This document shows, in pieces, positions 1 through 49,322 of a DNA stretch of 64,000 nucleotides. This DNA is from Lepidostoma basale (lineage: Eukaryota > Arthropoda > Insecta > Trichoptera > Lepidostomatidae), in the NCBI GenBank assembly GCA_022606425.2, contig JAHDVF020000897.1, positions 62,001-126,000 on the forward strand, written 5' to 3'. The translations under genes were made by a program, and so were the position numbers. Within the stretch, counting starts at the first letter, position 1, and the number at the start of each line of letters is the position of its first letter. The notes under the pieces are model-generated. The model was not told where the DNA came from. It searched no databases and saw only the letters and a list, made by a program, of their open reading frames with translations.

Positions 1-280
1 AAGTAGAATAAATGCAGTAGAAATGAGATCTATTAGACAAATGTGTGGATACTCTGTGTATGATAGTGTCGAATGAAAATATAAGAAGTGAATGCGGTGC
101 GAATGATGGTGTCATGAACAAAATAATGAAAGGATCATTAAGATGGTTTGGACATATGGAGAGAATGAACGAAGAAAGAATGGTAAAAAAATTATATGTT
201 AATGATGTAAATGGAACCAGAAATAGAGGAAGACCGAGGAAAACGTGGCACGATCAAATAAATCAAAATTCAAAGAAGAT
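1..280 (+). mobile_element. Retrotransposon family A, 3' part, cut by window edge
   Basis: Coding text MNKIMKGSLRWFGHMERMNE and [14 protein letters not shown], the C-terminal region of the dominant non-LTR family in the window. The 3' end is replaced by the SINE that follows. Confidence 0.85.
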
Positions 281-282
281 TA

Positions 283-540
283 TTATTATTATTTTGTTGA
301 ATCGCTCTTTACATCATGACAGCATGAGCCAAATCGATGTAAAGGGTATTATAGCTATCATAGTGATTCTCGTGACATGTGATAGGTAGCTAATCTATCG
401 TCATTTTATAGTCACGTGAATTCTACACCAGGTCAAAGACAGTGTGACAATCACACTGCCCTCGCCGGGAATCGAACACGGAACCTTCGGGGTGGCAGTC
501 AATGCACTTACCACTCGCCAACGAAGGTCGTCAAGATGTA
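283..540 (-). mobile_element. tRNA-derived SINE
   Basis: On the minus strand a tRNA-like head (A-box-like GGCGAGTGGTAAGTGC, B-box TGTTCGATTCCCGG, about 540-470) is followed by a body with GACCTGGTGTAGAATTCACG and AGCTACCTATCACATGTCA, ending in (TAA)n at 283-297. Confidence 0.8.
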
Positions 541-623
541 ATATTTTGCTGGGTGAATTTTTTAAATAACTGTATCCAAGCGTACTACTTCTAGTACAAT
601 GTACTTTTATTACTGTTAAATTT

Positions 624-832
624 TAAAACACTGTTATAATATCACAATTTCTTTTTATTTACCGAGTGTCGCGACAGCTGTTTCACCAACCGATGTTGGC
701 GACATCAGGTGCTACAATAAATTTTAAAAGGTGTAACACCTGATGATGCCAACATCGGTTGGCGAAACAGCTGTCGAGACACTCGTTAAATAAAAATAAA
801 CTGTGATATTACACGTATAACAGTGTTTTTAA
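624..832. ncRNA. Inverted repeat with hammerhead ribozyme motif (+ strand)
   Basis: Arms 624-712 and 729-832 are complementary. The right arm reads CTGATGA (740-746), stem II GCCAAC/GTTGGC with an ATCG loop (748-763), GAAA (764-767), CAGCTG (768-773), then UC with predicted cleavage after 775. From the last A of GAAA to the U, the sequence ACAGCTGT is a perfect palindrome. GTGT upstream can pair with ACAC downstream as part of stem I. The left arm's copy on the minus strand has lost A9 of the core, so only the + strand looks intact. Confidence 0.72.
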
Positions 833-1325
833 TTTTCTTCTTCGACTTCTTCAATGGCCCTACAGCCCATATCGAGCCTTAGCCTCCAGTATTCTTCGCC
901 TCCAACTCCTCCTGTCCTCCGCTTCGACCCTCCAATCTGACACTCGTAACAATTTCGCCCCATCTCTCCCAATTTCATCCTCCCATCGCAGCCTTGGTCG
1001 TCCAATTGGTCTTCTACCACCTGGGTGCCACTCCAGCAATCTTTTCGGGGTTCGCGATGACGGCATCCTCTGCACGTGACCGGCCCATCTCAGTCTATTC
1101 AGTCTGACCTGTGTGGAGAGACTGGAAGCTTTGTAAATATGGTACAACTCGTCATTATGCCGCACTCTCCAGCCTTCACCGTCATTCACAGGTCCCGGAA
1201 TTCTGCGCAGCACCCTTCTCTCAAAAGTATCCAGTCGCTCTGCGGATTTCGCTGTCATTGTCCATGTTTTAAATTTGAACAGTAATACTGTTGAAGTATC
1301 ATAGTGTTTTAGCCAAAACAATGGA
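832..1325 (-). mobile_element. Non-LTR family F 3' end
   Basis: Minus-strand frame of 153 codons: FERRVLRRIPGPVNDGEGWR, LRWAGHVQRM and GRPRLRWEDEI, the HVxRM and GRPxxRW blocks typical of insect non-LTR C-termini. Confidence 0.8.
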
Positions 1326-1591
1326 CTATTTAATGTGCTTTTGTTAAATCACACGTTCACCGCAAATAAATATTTTTATAGGGCATTTACTAGTTGTAAA
1401 ACCCAGAACACAGTCTTATATATCTAACAGCTAACACGTATTGAAGTATAGTAAACCAATTGTTCTTTACAATCACACGAGGCCACAACAAAATAGACTG
1501 ATTTACAGTTCAATTTACGGGACTAACTTTCCGATGGTTACTAGTGTTGGAAGAACAATCGCACACAATAGAGCTAAAGATATATTTGATG

Positions 1592-1745
1592 ACCTTTGTG
1601 AACGAGTGACAAGAGCTATGACTGCCACACCAAAGATCCCGGTTTTGATTCCCGGTGATGAAAAAAAATTACACTGTCTTTGGTCCAGTAGAATTCACGT
1701 GACAATAAAAATGGCGATAGACTAGCTACCTATCACATGTCATAT
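1592..1745 (+). mobile_element. SINE copy, decayed
   Basis: Same family: CGAGTGACAAGAGCTATGAC, B-box remnant GGTTTTGATTCCCGG, then TTTGGTCCAGTAGAATTCAC and TAGCTACCTATCACATGTCA. Confidence 0.75.
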
Positions 1746-1918
1746 CCGCCGCTTGGAACAGTTCCTCCACACTTTGGATACTAGTCCACTCCCTCACGTT
1801 TCGCAGCCAAGACATTTGTTTCCTACCGGACCCTCGGCTTTCCTTCAATTTTCCCCTCCAATATCAGTTGGAGAAGGTGGTACTTTTCCCCACGCATTAT
1901 ATGACCCAGATTCTATAC
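1745..1918 (-). mobile_element. Non-LTR family C end, minus strand
   Basis: The complement reads the same block as 2300-2450 (LEGKIE...MSWLRNVREW), so it forms an inverted pair with 2045-2465. Confidence 0.7.
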
Positions 1919-2044
1919 AAAAATAATCTACAAATATTTATGTAAAATTTACTGAATTCAAATATTGGTATTACAGGTATTCAAGAAGATTCATATTCAA
2001 TACAATGGTTTTAAGTTTTATTAAAGCTTTCTCACATAGCAGAT

Positions 2045-2465
2045 CAAATGCTATGTGTGGTCTGTTTTATTGTACGGGTGTGAAACTTGGACCCTGAAAG
2101 TTAACTCAATGCACAGACTGGAAGCATTTGAAATGTGGCTCCATCGCCGAATGCTCAGAATTCCCTGGACAGACACGGTTACCAATGCCGAAGTCCTGAA
2201 GCCAGCTAGAGTTGACAGGGAATTGTTATCAATTATCAAGGTTCGAAAGATCTCACATCTGGGTCATATACTGCGTGGGGGAAAAGTACCACCTTCTCCA
2301 ACTGATATTGGAGGGGAAAATTGAGCGACGCCGAGGGCCCGGAAGGAGACAAATGTCCTGGCTGCGAAACGTGAGGGAGTGGACCAGCATCCGAAGTGTG
2401 GAGGAGCTGTTCCGAGCGGTGCAGGACAGGGACAGGTTCGCCGAGGCCGAAAAGTGGAAGTAGTT
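2045..2465 (+). mobile_element. Non-LTR family C 3' end
   Basis: LLYGCETWTLKVNSMHRLEA, FEMWLHRRMLRIPWTDTV, then after a frameshift LEGKIERRRGPGRRQMSWLR and VREWTSIRSVEELFRAVQDR. Ends about 200 bases before ACO1 exon 1 of the window. Confidence 0.82.
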
Positions 2466-2665
2466 AAAAAACATGACAAGTTTTTTGTCACTCACAGCCC
2501 AGAAATACATGAACCTCAAAAGAGCTGACAAAATATTAAAATAGATTTGTTTTAATTTCGATAAATTATAAGATTTGATTGAAAATAAAATAAAAAATTA
2601 TATGAAATACGGTATATTTTCATGCGTTATTGTGTTAATTTGTGTCTGTACTGCTTGTTTTCCAG

Positions 2666-41868
<39,203 letters not shown>

Positions 41869-42204
41869 TCTGCAGAGGTTGACCGAAGATACACGATATA
41901 TCATAGACGTTAAACATGCATCATGTCTTCGCAAAATCCCATTTTAAGAACTGAAAAACCAACTAAAATCATGCATTTAATGAGAAAGATAATTGTTTTA
42001 TTTATATAACGCATTCACGCTATATAATTCCATAATGATGATCTTTTTAATAATTAAAACCCAAAAATGGAAAAGCAGTTTTTGAATTCAACTGATAAGT
42101 GTAAAAAAAAGGGTTTTAACTCCTATAGTGTGACTGGCTACATTTTCAATACAATCAGTTATAGTTTCAAACTGCGGCAGATTACATTTACAGTTCATAT
42201 TTTT

Positions 42205-42855
42205 CATCTTCTTCTTCTTAGTTTACATCGTATAACCTGTTTATGACGGTGAGCTGTCCCACGTGATAAACCGCACGGAGAATCCTCACGAGGCGAGATA
42301 TTCCGTTATACTGGAGAGGGTTCAGAAAAAAATTCTGAGGTATCCCTACATGAGGGAGTATGGTAGCTATCTGTGGCTCTATCCCACAGCATTTCTTTTG
42401 GGAATGCTTGGGGCCAACTCTCTGCAGCTTCGAAAAGATGGGCATCTCATAACCCATTTCTTAAGATTACTCAGGGGATATTTCGAGAACTCGGCCCTGC
42501 TGGAGGGTGTTCGGCTTTTTGTCCCTGATAGATATCTTCGACAGCGACAGCATAGATTTTTTTACCTACCGGCCGTCAGAACCAACCTGCCTCTGGTGAC
42601 ACCGGTGGGAAGAGCAATTAATCTGGTGAACGCGGTCTCCTCGGAGATGGACGTCTTTCATATTAGTGACAGTACGTTCAGAAGCAAATACTCTTAATTC
42701 TGGAGAGTATCATGTCTTCCTAATGTTGAACCATCTCTCATGTGTTTCTGGTAGTATACTATACACAATATATTATTTTACCTGTTCTCAATAGATGCCT
42801 TAAAAATTTATTTTGTAATGTCTGTTGATGAAATAAACTGATTTAATTTGAAAAT
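42205..42855 (+). mobile_element. Family B retrotransposon 3' end
   Basis: 144-codon frame with ILERVQKKILRYPYMREYGS, LFVPDRYLRQRQHRFFYLPA and RTNLPLVTPVGRAINLVNAV, then a 3' UTR ending GTTGATGAAATAAACTGATT. It begins about 340 bases after the ACO1 stop codon. Confidence 0.82.
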
Positions 42856-43020
42856 ATTATGAGGAATTAGAACTATCTATCTGAGCTGTAAATGTAGCTA
42901 AACGCAGTTGGAGATTTTTTTTACTTCAAATGAAGTCAGTCGCACAATACCGGTTAATTCAGCTCAGTAGTTGAAATAACGATACGGCACAGCGGAAAGA
43001 ATACATTACCAACCACACAT

Positions 43021-43076
43021 TTATAACCACCATGAAGATGGAGACTGCAACGTTCTCCGAAACGTCGGTCCAGAAA
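43021..43076 (+). ncRNA. Hammerhead-like module, CGTC type
   Basis: Reads ATGAAGA, stem II GGAGA...TCTCC with a longer loop, GAAACGTC. ACGT from A15.1 to U16.1 is a four-base palindrome. The core C3U4 is AT here instead of CT, so activity is doubtful. The reverse-strand copy at 44655-44705 has the full CTGAAGA core. Confidence 0.45.
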
Positions 43077-43129
43077 GACAAGCTACACAGGTTTTTCCAA
43101 AATTCCAAAATACATATTGTAATAAAAGT

Positions 43130-43490
43130 GTTTTCATCATCGTCAGCAGTCTGTCATCCACTGCTGAATGTAGGCCTCTCCCAAAGCCCGCCACCGCCCC
43201 CTATCCAATGCCGCTCCCATCCATCCATGTCCAGCAATCCTCTTCAGATCGTCAGTCCAGCGGGCAGGGGGACGTCCAACTCTACGGAATCCTGTACGCG
43301 GTCTCCACTCCAGAATCCGTCTTCCCCATCGGCTGTCGGTTCTCCGACAGATATGGTCAGCCCACCGCCACTTCAGCCCGTCTATCCGTAGAGCCAACTC
43401 GGTCACCTTGGTTTGTTGTCGAATAAATTCGTTTCTAAATCTGTCCCTCAAGGTTATTACAAGCATGGCTCTTTCCATGGCGCGCTGGGC
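43130..43490 (-). mobile_element. RTE-like family D 3' end
   Basis: 111-codon open minus frame with HICRRTDSRWGRRILEWRPR, GRPPARWTDDLKRIAGHGWM and LGEAYIQQWMTDC. Less decayed than the copy at 39400. Confidence 0.87.
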
Positions 43491-43794
43491 AACCTTGAAT
43501 CTGTATGTTTTTTTGTGTTTTCATTTATACAAATTTCAGTGAAAGATAATTGTGTCGTGGACATCTTGTTAATTGATCTATGATATTATTATAAGATCAT
43601 TCCACAGATATTATTCTATCCATAGAGAATGTGGCCATAATCAACGGTGTTCTATATTAAGAATAAATTTTCAGAATAATTTATATATATTTAAGGGAAT
43701 TTGTATTGGTTTATTTTTTAATAATTGATTTAATACATTTAACTGTTTGTTACACTTGTCTTTTTATTATTTTAAACCTAAGAAAGCAAGAGTT

Positions 43795-44590
43795 TCAATT
43801 AAAAAAATAGCTGGTATGAAAGAGCTGAAAGGGTTGGATATAGGTGCAAAAATGAGCGGAGTGTCAGTAAGCTGTCTTTTATGCGGATAACGCTGTCCTA
43901 CTTGCAGACAACGAGCATGAACTACAAGTCCTGGTGAATAGTATGTATGAGGTATGCATGCATATTTTTGAAAAAGAAGAAATCATGACAGTCTGCAACA
44001 TTAGCGTGAATGGTGAAAATTTGGAGCAAGTAGATGAGTTTGTGTATTTAGGTAGTATGTTTACGAGAGATGGGCGAGTGGAGAGGGATATTGAAAGAAG
44101 AGTTGGGGCAGGCATCAAAGTGAATGGTGCACTTAAAGTTGTCATCGCAAACAAAAATCTATTGAAAAAAGCTAGAATGGCAGTGCAAAATGATGTTCTT
44201 CTACCGACCCTTATGTAAGGAAGCGAAGCATGGAACTGGCAAAAGAAGGATGAAAGTAGAATAAATGCAGTAGAAATGAGATGTCTTGGACGAATGTGTG
44301 GATACTCTGTGTAGGATAGAGTGTCTATATGAGTAAATTATAAGATGTGGTGCGAATGATGGTGTTATGAACAAAATAATGAAAGGATCATTAAGATGGT
44401 TTGGACATATGGAAAGAATGAATGAAGGAAAAAGGGTTAAAAATATATATGTCAACGATGTAAATGGAACCAGAAATAGAGGAAGACCGAGGAAAACGTG
44501 GCACGATCAAATACATCAAATATTGAATGTCGGCCATGTGAGGAGTCAGAGGAATCGACGCGCGTGCATGACACGATGTATGAATAATTG
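43795..44590 (+). mobile_element. Family A copy 3' of ACO1
   Basis: A long 5'-extended copy that includes a broken YADD-box region near 43875-43925, CNISVNGENLEQVDEFVYLG and [20 protein letters not shown]. The 3' end is lost at MTRCMN, without a tail. Confidence 0.82.
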
Positions 44591-44654
44591 CGCAGATTTT
44601 CACAGTTGGCAGCAATATGTTTTGTGTGATTTTGGGTAACACCATGTGATTTCT

Positions 44655-44706
44655 CCTTCTCGACTGACGTTTCGGAGATCGTTACAGTCTCCATCTTCAG
44701 GGTAAT
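44655..44706 (-). ncRNA. Hammerhead-like module, CGTC type, intact core
   Basis: On the minus strand: CTGAAGA (44700 down to 44694), stem II GGAGA...TCTCC, GAAA (44673-44670), then CGTC. Position 7 of the hammerhead core is not conserved, so CTGAAGA fits CTGANGA. ACGT is palindromic. It is followed by a GGTGGTGG/CCACCACC microsatellite-like tract. Confidence 0.55.
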
Positions 44707-44749
44707 GTGGTGGTGGTAATGGCCATTACCACCACTCCGTCCCTCTATC

Positions 44750-44910
44750 TTCTCCATGATTATCCGTCAAAGAAAGTGATATTTTTCTCCCCTTAGCACA
44801 TGACCCAAATATGAGACCTTTCTAATCTTCATGTAGTATGTCAGCATTACTGACCTTATCATACCATGGTATATGGAGCATTCCGCAGTATATCCACTCT
44901 CAAATGTCTA
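44750..44910 (-). mobile_element. Non-LTR fragment
   Basis: Complement of TAGCACATGACCCAAATATG and neighbours resembles the KIRKVSYLGHV block of family C relatives. Very decayed. Confidence 0.4.
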
Positions 44911-45460
44911 AAACCAGTTCTTTATCCATATTTCCATAATGCAACCACTTACTAAAAATTACATTCATAGATGGCAGTAATCACAAATGGTTGTAGGTCT
45001 CTAATTATTTTCATATCATATTTGAAAGGTTACTTTTTTTATACCTTTTAAATAAAAATCAGGATTGAAATAATGAAATATGCCAATTTAGATGTACTCT
45101 CCATTAAAAGACACATAATATTGTTTTGGTATAAAATAATAGACATTTTAAAAATATGTTAGTGACATCTATGAAACATTAAATACTCCAATGTTTTTCA
45201 AAATAGTAGGGATCTCTTGTGAAATAATATAAAGAGTTGCATACACGTATCTAATTTAGAACAATTTTCTTTTGTGTAACCATGTTTTATGATTATTTAA
45301 CTGTCATTTTAGAAAGCATTTTAGTATTATTTATCAGTATTGAATGATGTTGTAGCATGCTCTTATTTTAAATTGAAAATAATTATCATTTACTATGATA
45401 ACGGGGACTGAGCCGATTTATAAATTGTAGCTTAAAGAAAATATAAAATAATTATATAAA
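44910..45460. other. Intergenic AT-rich DNA between the two genes
   Basis: No coding or repeat recognised here or in 45670-46000, apart from a scrap of the TTCTAGAAGTTTT repeat at 45905-45960. 43495-43790, 47120-47290, 47690-47975 and 50100-51220 also show nothing I can name; 47670-47720 is a small family A scrap. Confidence 0.5.
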
Positions 45461-45461
45461 T

Positions 45462-45665
45462 AAAATAACTTTGTATTTAACCACGGTAAGGTTATTATAT
45501 TGATGCCAACTAGTTTCGCTTGGACCCAAGCTTCATCAGTATTACAGTATAACAACTATAGTTATTATACTGCCCTGATGAAGCTTGGGTCCAAGCGAAA
45601 CTAGTTGGCATCAATATAATAACCCTACCGTGGTTAAATACAAAGTTATTTTATTTATATAATTA
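45462..45665. ncRNA. Inverted repeat with hammerhead ribozyme motif on both strands
   Basis: Two arms of about 90 bases (45462-45550 and 45562-45665) are near-perfect complements. On the + strand the right arm has CTGATGA (45575-45581), a hairpin GCTTG/CAAGC with loop GGTC, GAAA (45597-45600), then CTAGTT. Bases 45600-45605 form the palindrome ACTAGT, ending in the U before a cleavable U. The 3' flank GGC then pairs with GCC just 5' of the core, and after a small internal loop TATAATAAC pairs with GTTATTATA, as in stem I. The left arm read on the minus strand carries the same core. One extra base sits between A9 and stem II. I infer a small hammerhead of the Penelope-associated kind. Confidence 0.75.
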
Positions 45666-45999
45666 TTTAAAATGTCCATCCACAAAGTGAGTGCTTTATA
45701 TGAAGAAAATATAAAAGTAATGCATTAGTAAAAACAAAAATAATATTAGAAAATCACAAAAAAATGACAACGAATATCATTAATTACATTTTGTTAGTGA
45801 TTTATAATTAAAATTGATGAGAATAATTGAAAAAAAAAACATATATCGCTTTGTTGCGTGGAAATCAAACGTTTTGAAATATTTCTTCGAGATAATATTA
45901 TCAAACTTCTATAATACCGACGTTAGTATTAATACATATTATGGAGTTTTACATATTCTAGAAAAAACATTATATTTATAAGTATATACATTGTTAAAT

Positions 46000-46060
46000 T
46001 CAAATTACTTTATTTATCCAAATAGACATTACAATTATTAAAACATTTAACGCGCCGAAT
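46000..46060 (-). mobile_element. Family B tail fragment
   Basis: CAAATTACTTTATTTATCC and TAGACATTACAATTATT match the complement of family B 3' ends. Confidence 0.5.
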
Positions 46061-46309
46061 AAGAAGAATGCATCGGCATTTTAACACATGAACAAATATG
46101 AAGCTAATGAAGCAGAATGCTCTCTAATATTTGGAGTATTTTCCTTTTAACAAACACCAATCAATGCTGCTTATAAAAACTTACCCGTTAATACAAACAT
46201 TAAAATACAATTCATCGGTTCGGTTGTTGAATTTATGTTTATACTAGTACTATTTTACAATGGAACAATCTTACTTTATATACATATGGTTTTCCGACTT
46301 TTAAAATGG

Positions 46310-47120
46310 TTTTTCTCCTTCTTCTTCATCTGATTCCAGATCTTTGATCTGTTCTTGACAGTAGTCATTGTCTTGGGAATTGGAATACTAACTATTTCTT
46401 AGTATTTTTGGGAGTATTCCTAGGCGATGTTCCACATGTGACGAGGGCAACAACACGGGGAACTATTGCATCGCCCATTCTATCCACATGGTCGTCCCAG
46501 TACCCCCGTCTTTTGCTGTCCCATTTCATGATGTCGTTCTTATGACAGGTTTATGTAATTTCAGAGTTTCTAATCCTGTCCCTGAGTTGTCCAGGGATTT
46601 CTAAGATGATTTGGACATATGGAAAAATGTACGAGGGAAGAATGGTTAAAAAGATATATACAAATAGCGTGAATGGAAAAATTAGTCGAGGAAGGCCAAG
46701 GAAGACATGGCATGACCAAATTAATCAATTACTGAAAGGCGGCCATGTTTGGAATAAGAACAATCTTGTCACGATGTGTGAATGTAGAAGAGGCGCGAGA
46801 ATTATGTCAGAATAGAACAATGTGTCGATCCATCCTCTCTGCTTATCCCTTCGGAGAAACGGCGTTATGGCTAGTTAATTAGTCTACCTGCTCTATAATT
46901 TTGTCCTCGGTGACTACCTTACATCTCCTAAGATATGTTAAGATCATAGGCGTCATGGTCTTATTAATAAAGATGGTTATGTACTTCTTCGTCGCTTAGT
47001 ATAACTTATACAATAGACTCTGCAGGTCATTCTCAGATTCAGTTATAATTGCAGTATCGTCAGCTTAGGAGATAATACTTATATTACTGTTACCTTTCCT
47101 ATATCCTCTTTCCAGATATG
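46310..47120. mobile_element. Minus non-LTR copy interrupted by a family A plus copy
   Basis: 46310-46600 and 46890-47120 are minus-strand pieces of another non-LTR element; the second has a reverse-transcriptase block like YADDTAIITESENDLQSLLY with a stop in front. 46605-46885 is a plus family A end with tail inserted between them. Confidence 0.7.
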
Positions 47121-47289
47121 CAACCTCCTATATGTTTCAGTATATTATTAGATTAAATAAAATGGGAGATTTAAAAATTTTAAGAATTGGGTGGTCTCAT
47201 TTTTTCCATGAAAAATTACGTTAATGTTCGATTTCGTAATTCATTCAAGTTGTTCACACACATTCTTCAACATTTTTTCTGTGTTATAA

Positions 47290-47560
47290 TTATACGAGTA
47301 CTTCACACTTTGCGGGCGATGCGATCGGGAGCTCCATTATTTACGGCTGCCAAACCGACACTGAGCGTCGCAGCGAGTTCGGCTGGGTGGGGTTGTGGAG
47401 GAGGAAGACCAAGCTACGATCCAGTGTTGCCGGATCGCACGTAACAGCGATCCGCGCGCCCATGGTAAACAGTTTTTACGGACAACCCTCGTATTTATGT
47501 GTTATTTCAAACTGCCAGTATCTGGGGGACATACCTGACATGGCATCGGAAGAAGAAGAC
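47290..47560. other. GC-rich island with possible short first exon
   Basis: An isolated CpG-rich block in AT-rich intergenic DNA. At 47541 an ATG opens MASEEEDDKYF and meets a GTATTT donor-like site at 47575. Its phase does not fit the zinc-finger gene exon 2, so it is not an alternative start for that gene. No further exon was found. It may be a promoter of an unseen transcript or an LTR-type relic. Confidence 0.3.
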
Positions 47561-47977
47561 GATAAATATTTTGGTATTTTTTTCATAATTTTCGTTGGTA
47601 TTTTTGTTCATAAACCTTTTGTTCGACTTGTGATTTTTTGGTGTTTCCAGGTATGGACATTTTATGCCATATGCATATTATCCTAGTGCCATGTTCCACT
47701 TCCATACACAAGGGTCGGTTTAAGGTGTTTTTAATATTCATTAAATAATAAGGGTAATAAATAACTTTTTTACAACACTTTATTAATTCTGTATTTAATC
47801 GAAAGCTTTTTTGTACATTTTGACGTTCGTGTACGTGTTTTGTACATTTTGAAAAGTGTAATAAAGTGCTGTAAAAATACTATGTGCAGTTATGTTTATT
47901 CAAATAATAAATAACTACTGAACGAAACGAACGAACATCTGTCAAAACTCACCATATTTGTAAACAATTTTATAATA

Positions 47978-49256
47978 TTAGGTCCTTACATATGAAATTG
48001 GCGTTTTGCCGTACTGGCAACTTTGATCTCAAATATCTTCTCTTTGGTTAGGAATTCCAAATTCAAATTTATACAGCTATTTACTCAAGTATTTGTATTT
48101 CGAAAATTATAATTCATTTGTTTTTTCCTCAATTGTTTTTTTTTCTTTGCGTCACTCAGTATACAAAATGGAAAACTTGAAATATCGCGTTATTTACGAG
48201 TACGAGTTCCACCGTGGCACCAGTGCTGCAGAAACGGCTCAAAGGATTAATGATGTGTATGGCGACGGTGCCGCAAAAGAAAACACAGTGCGTTTTTGGT
48301 TCCAACGATTTCGTTCTGGAAATTTCGACCTGCAGAACAAGCCCCGTGGACGGCCGGAGACCAAAATTGATAATGAAAAATTGAAGGCTATTGTGGAAGC
48401 GGATCCATTGCAAACCACGTCCGAGTTAGCTGCAGACTGCGGTGTTAGTGATAAAATTGTTTTAATCCACTTGAAGCAAATTGGGAAGGTGAAAAAGCTT
48501 GAAAGGTGGGTACCTCACGAATTGAGTGAAGCAAATCAACAAACGCGCGTTGACTGCTGCGTTGCATTATTCAACCGGCACAATAATGAAGGGATTTTGA
48601 ATCGATGTGATGAAAAGTGGATCCTGTATGATAATCGGAAGCGCTCATCGCAATGGCTGAACCCTGCCGAACCAGCCAAACCATGCCCCAAGCGAAAATT
48701 GACTCCAAAAAAGTTACTTGTGAGCGTTTGGTGGACTAGTGCTGGTGTCGTTCACTACAGCTTTCTTAAATCTGGCCAGACGATTACGGCAGATGTCTAT
48801 TGTCAGCAACTGCAAACCATGATGGAAAAGCTAGCTGCTAAACAACCGAGGCTGGTTAATCGCTCTAAGCCACTGCTGCTTCATGATAACGTAAGACCAC
48901 ACACTGCACAACAGACGGCTACCAAATTAGAAGAGCTTCAATTGGAATGTCTAAGACATCCACCGTACTCTCCGGACCTTGCCCCAACAGATTACTATTT
49001 TTTTCGAAATTTGGATAACTTCTTGCAAGGGAAAAAATTCAACTCCGATGGGGTAGTCCAAACCGACTTCAAAGATTTTATTGATTCCCGTCCGAATGTT
49101 TTTTTTAGTAAAGGGATCGATGAACTACCTATGAGATGGCAAAAGTGTATAGATAGCAATGGTACATACTTTGATTAAATAAATATATTATATTAAAAAA
49201 AAATCAACTTTATGTTCCTCCCATACAAAACGCCAATTTCATATGTAAGGACCTAA
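47978..49256 (+). mobile_element. Near-intact mariner (cecropia-like)
   Basis: A 1279-bp element with about 30-bp terminal inverted repeats starting TTAGGTCCTTACATATGA, flanked by TA (47976-47977 and 49257-49258). The terminal repeats match closely, which points to a young insertion. Confidence 0.93.
48168..49178 (+). CDS. mariner transposase, full-length open reading frame
   Basis: Starts at MENLKYRVIYEYEFHRGTSA (ATG 48168; the upstream in-frame ATG at 48093 adds a leader not typical of the family) and runs 336 residues without a stop. Helix-turn-helix regions fill residues 5-105, then the WVPHEL linker motif (114-119). Catalytic Asp are at about 148 (CDEKWILYDN), 240 (LLHDNVRPH) and 275 (YSPDLAPTDYYFF), spacing D34D. 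The wording is closest to cecropia-subfamily mariners such as the human Hsmar1 ancestor. The block before the first Asp reads ILNRCDEKW, about three residues shorter than the usual R-I-V-T-C-D form. A nine-base in-frame loss there may have inactivated it. Confidence 0.9.
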   Translation: MENLKYRVIYEYEFHRGTSAAETAQRINDVYGDGAAKENTVRFWFQRFRSGNFDLQNKPRGRPETKIDNEKLKAIVEADPLQTTSELAADCGVSDKIVLIHLKQIGKVKKLERWVPHELSEANQQTRVDCCVALFNRHNNEGILNRCDEKWILYDNRKRSSQWLNPAEPAKPCPKRKLTPKKLLVSVWWTSAGVVHYSFLKSGQTITADVYCQQLQTMMEKLAAKQPRLVNRSKPLLLHDNVRPHTAQQTATKLEELQLECLRHPPYSPDLAPTDYYFFRNLDNFLQGKKFNSDGVVQTDFKDFIDSRPNVFFSKGIDELPMRWQKCIDSNGTYFD

Positions 49257-49274
49257 TATTTTATATTTCTATAA

Positions 49275-49322
49275 AATACCACTGAGGAAGGACTGGGTAT
49301 TCCGAAACATGTTTGATATTTA
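49275..49322 (+). ncRNA. Hammerhead-like module, CATG type
   Basis: CTGAGGA (49282-49288), weak hairpin GGA...TCC, GAAA (49304-49307), CATG, TT. ACATGT is palindromic. It lies 19 bases after the TA of the intact mariner (49257-49258). Stem II is short, so this is a tentative call. Confidence 0.4.

Noticed and set aside
43560..43790. ACO1 alternative 3' end
   Set aside because: No polyadenylation signal tied to it, and two retrotransposon ends lie between it and the stop codon.
45462..45665. Ordinary MITE explanation for the inverted repeat
   Set aside because: Kept as possible, but a MITE alone would not explain the CTGATGA-hairpin-GAAA order, the stem I pairing and the palindrome shared with unrelated repeats.
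47541..47575. Alternative first exon of the zinc-finger gene
   Set aside because: It ends in phase 1, whereas exon 2 needs a two-base carry-over.
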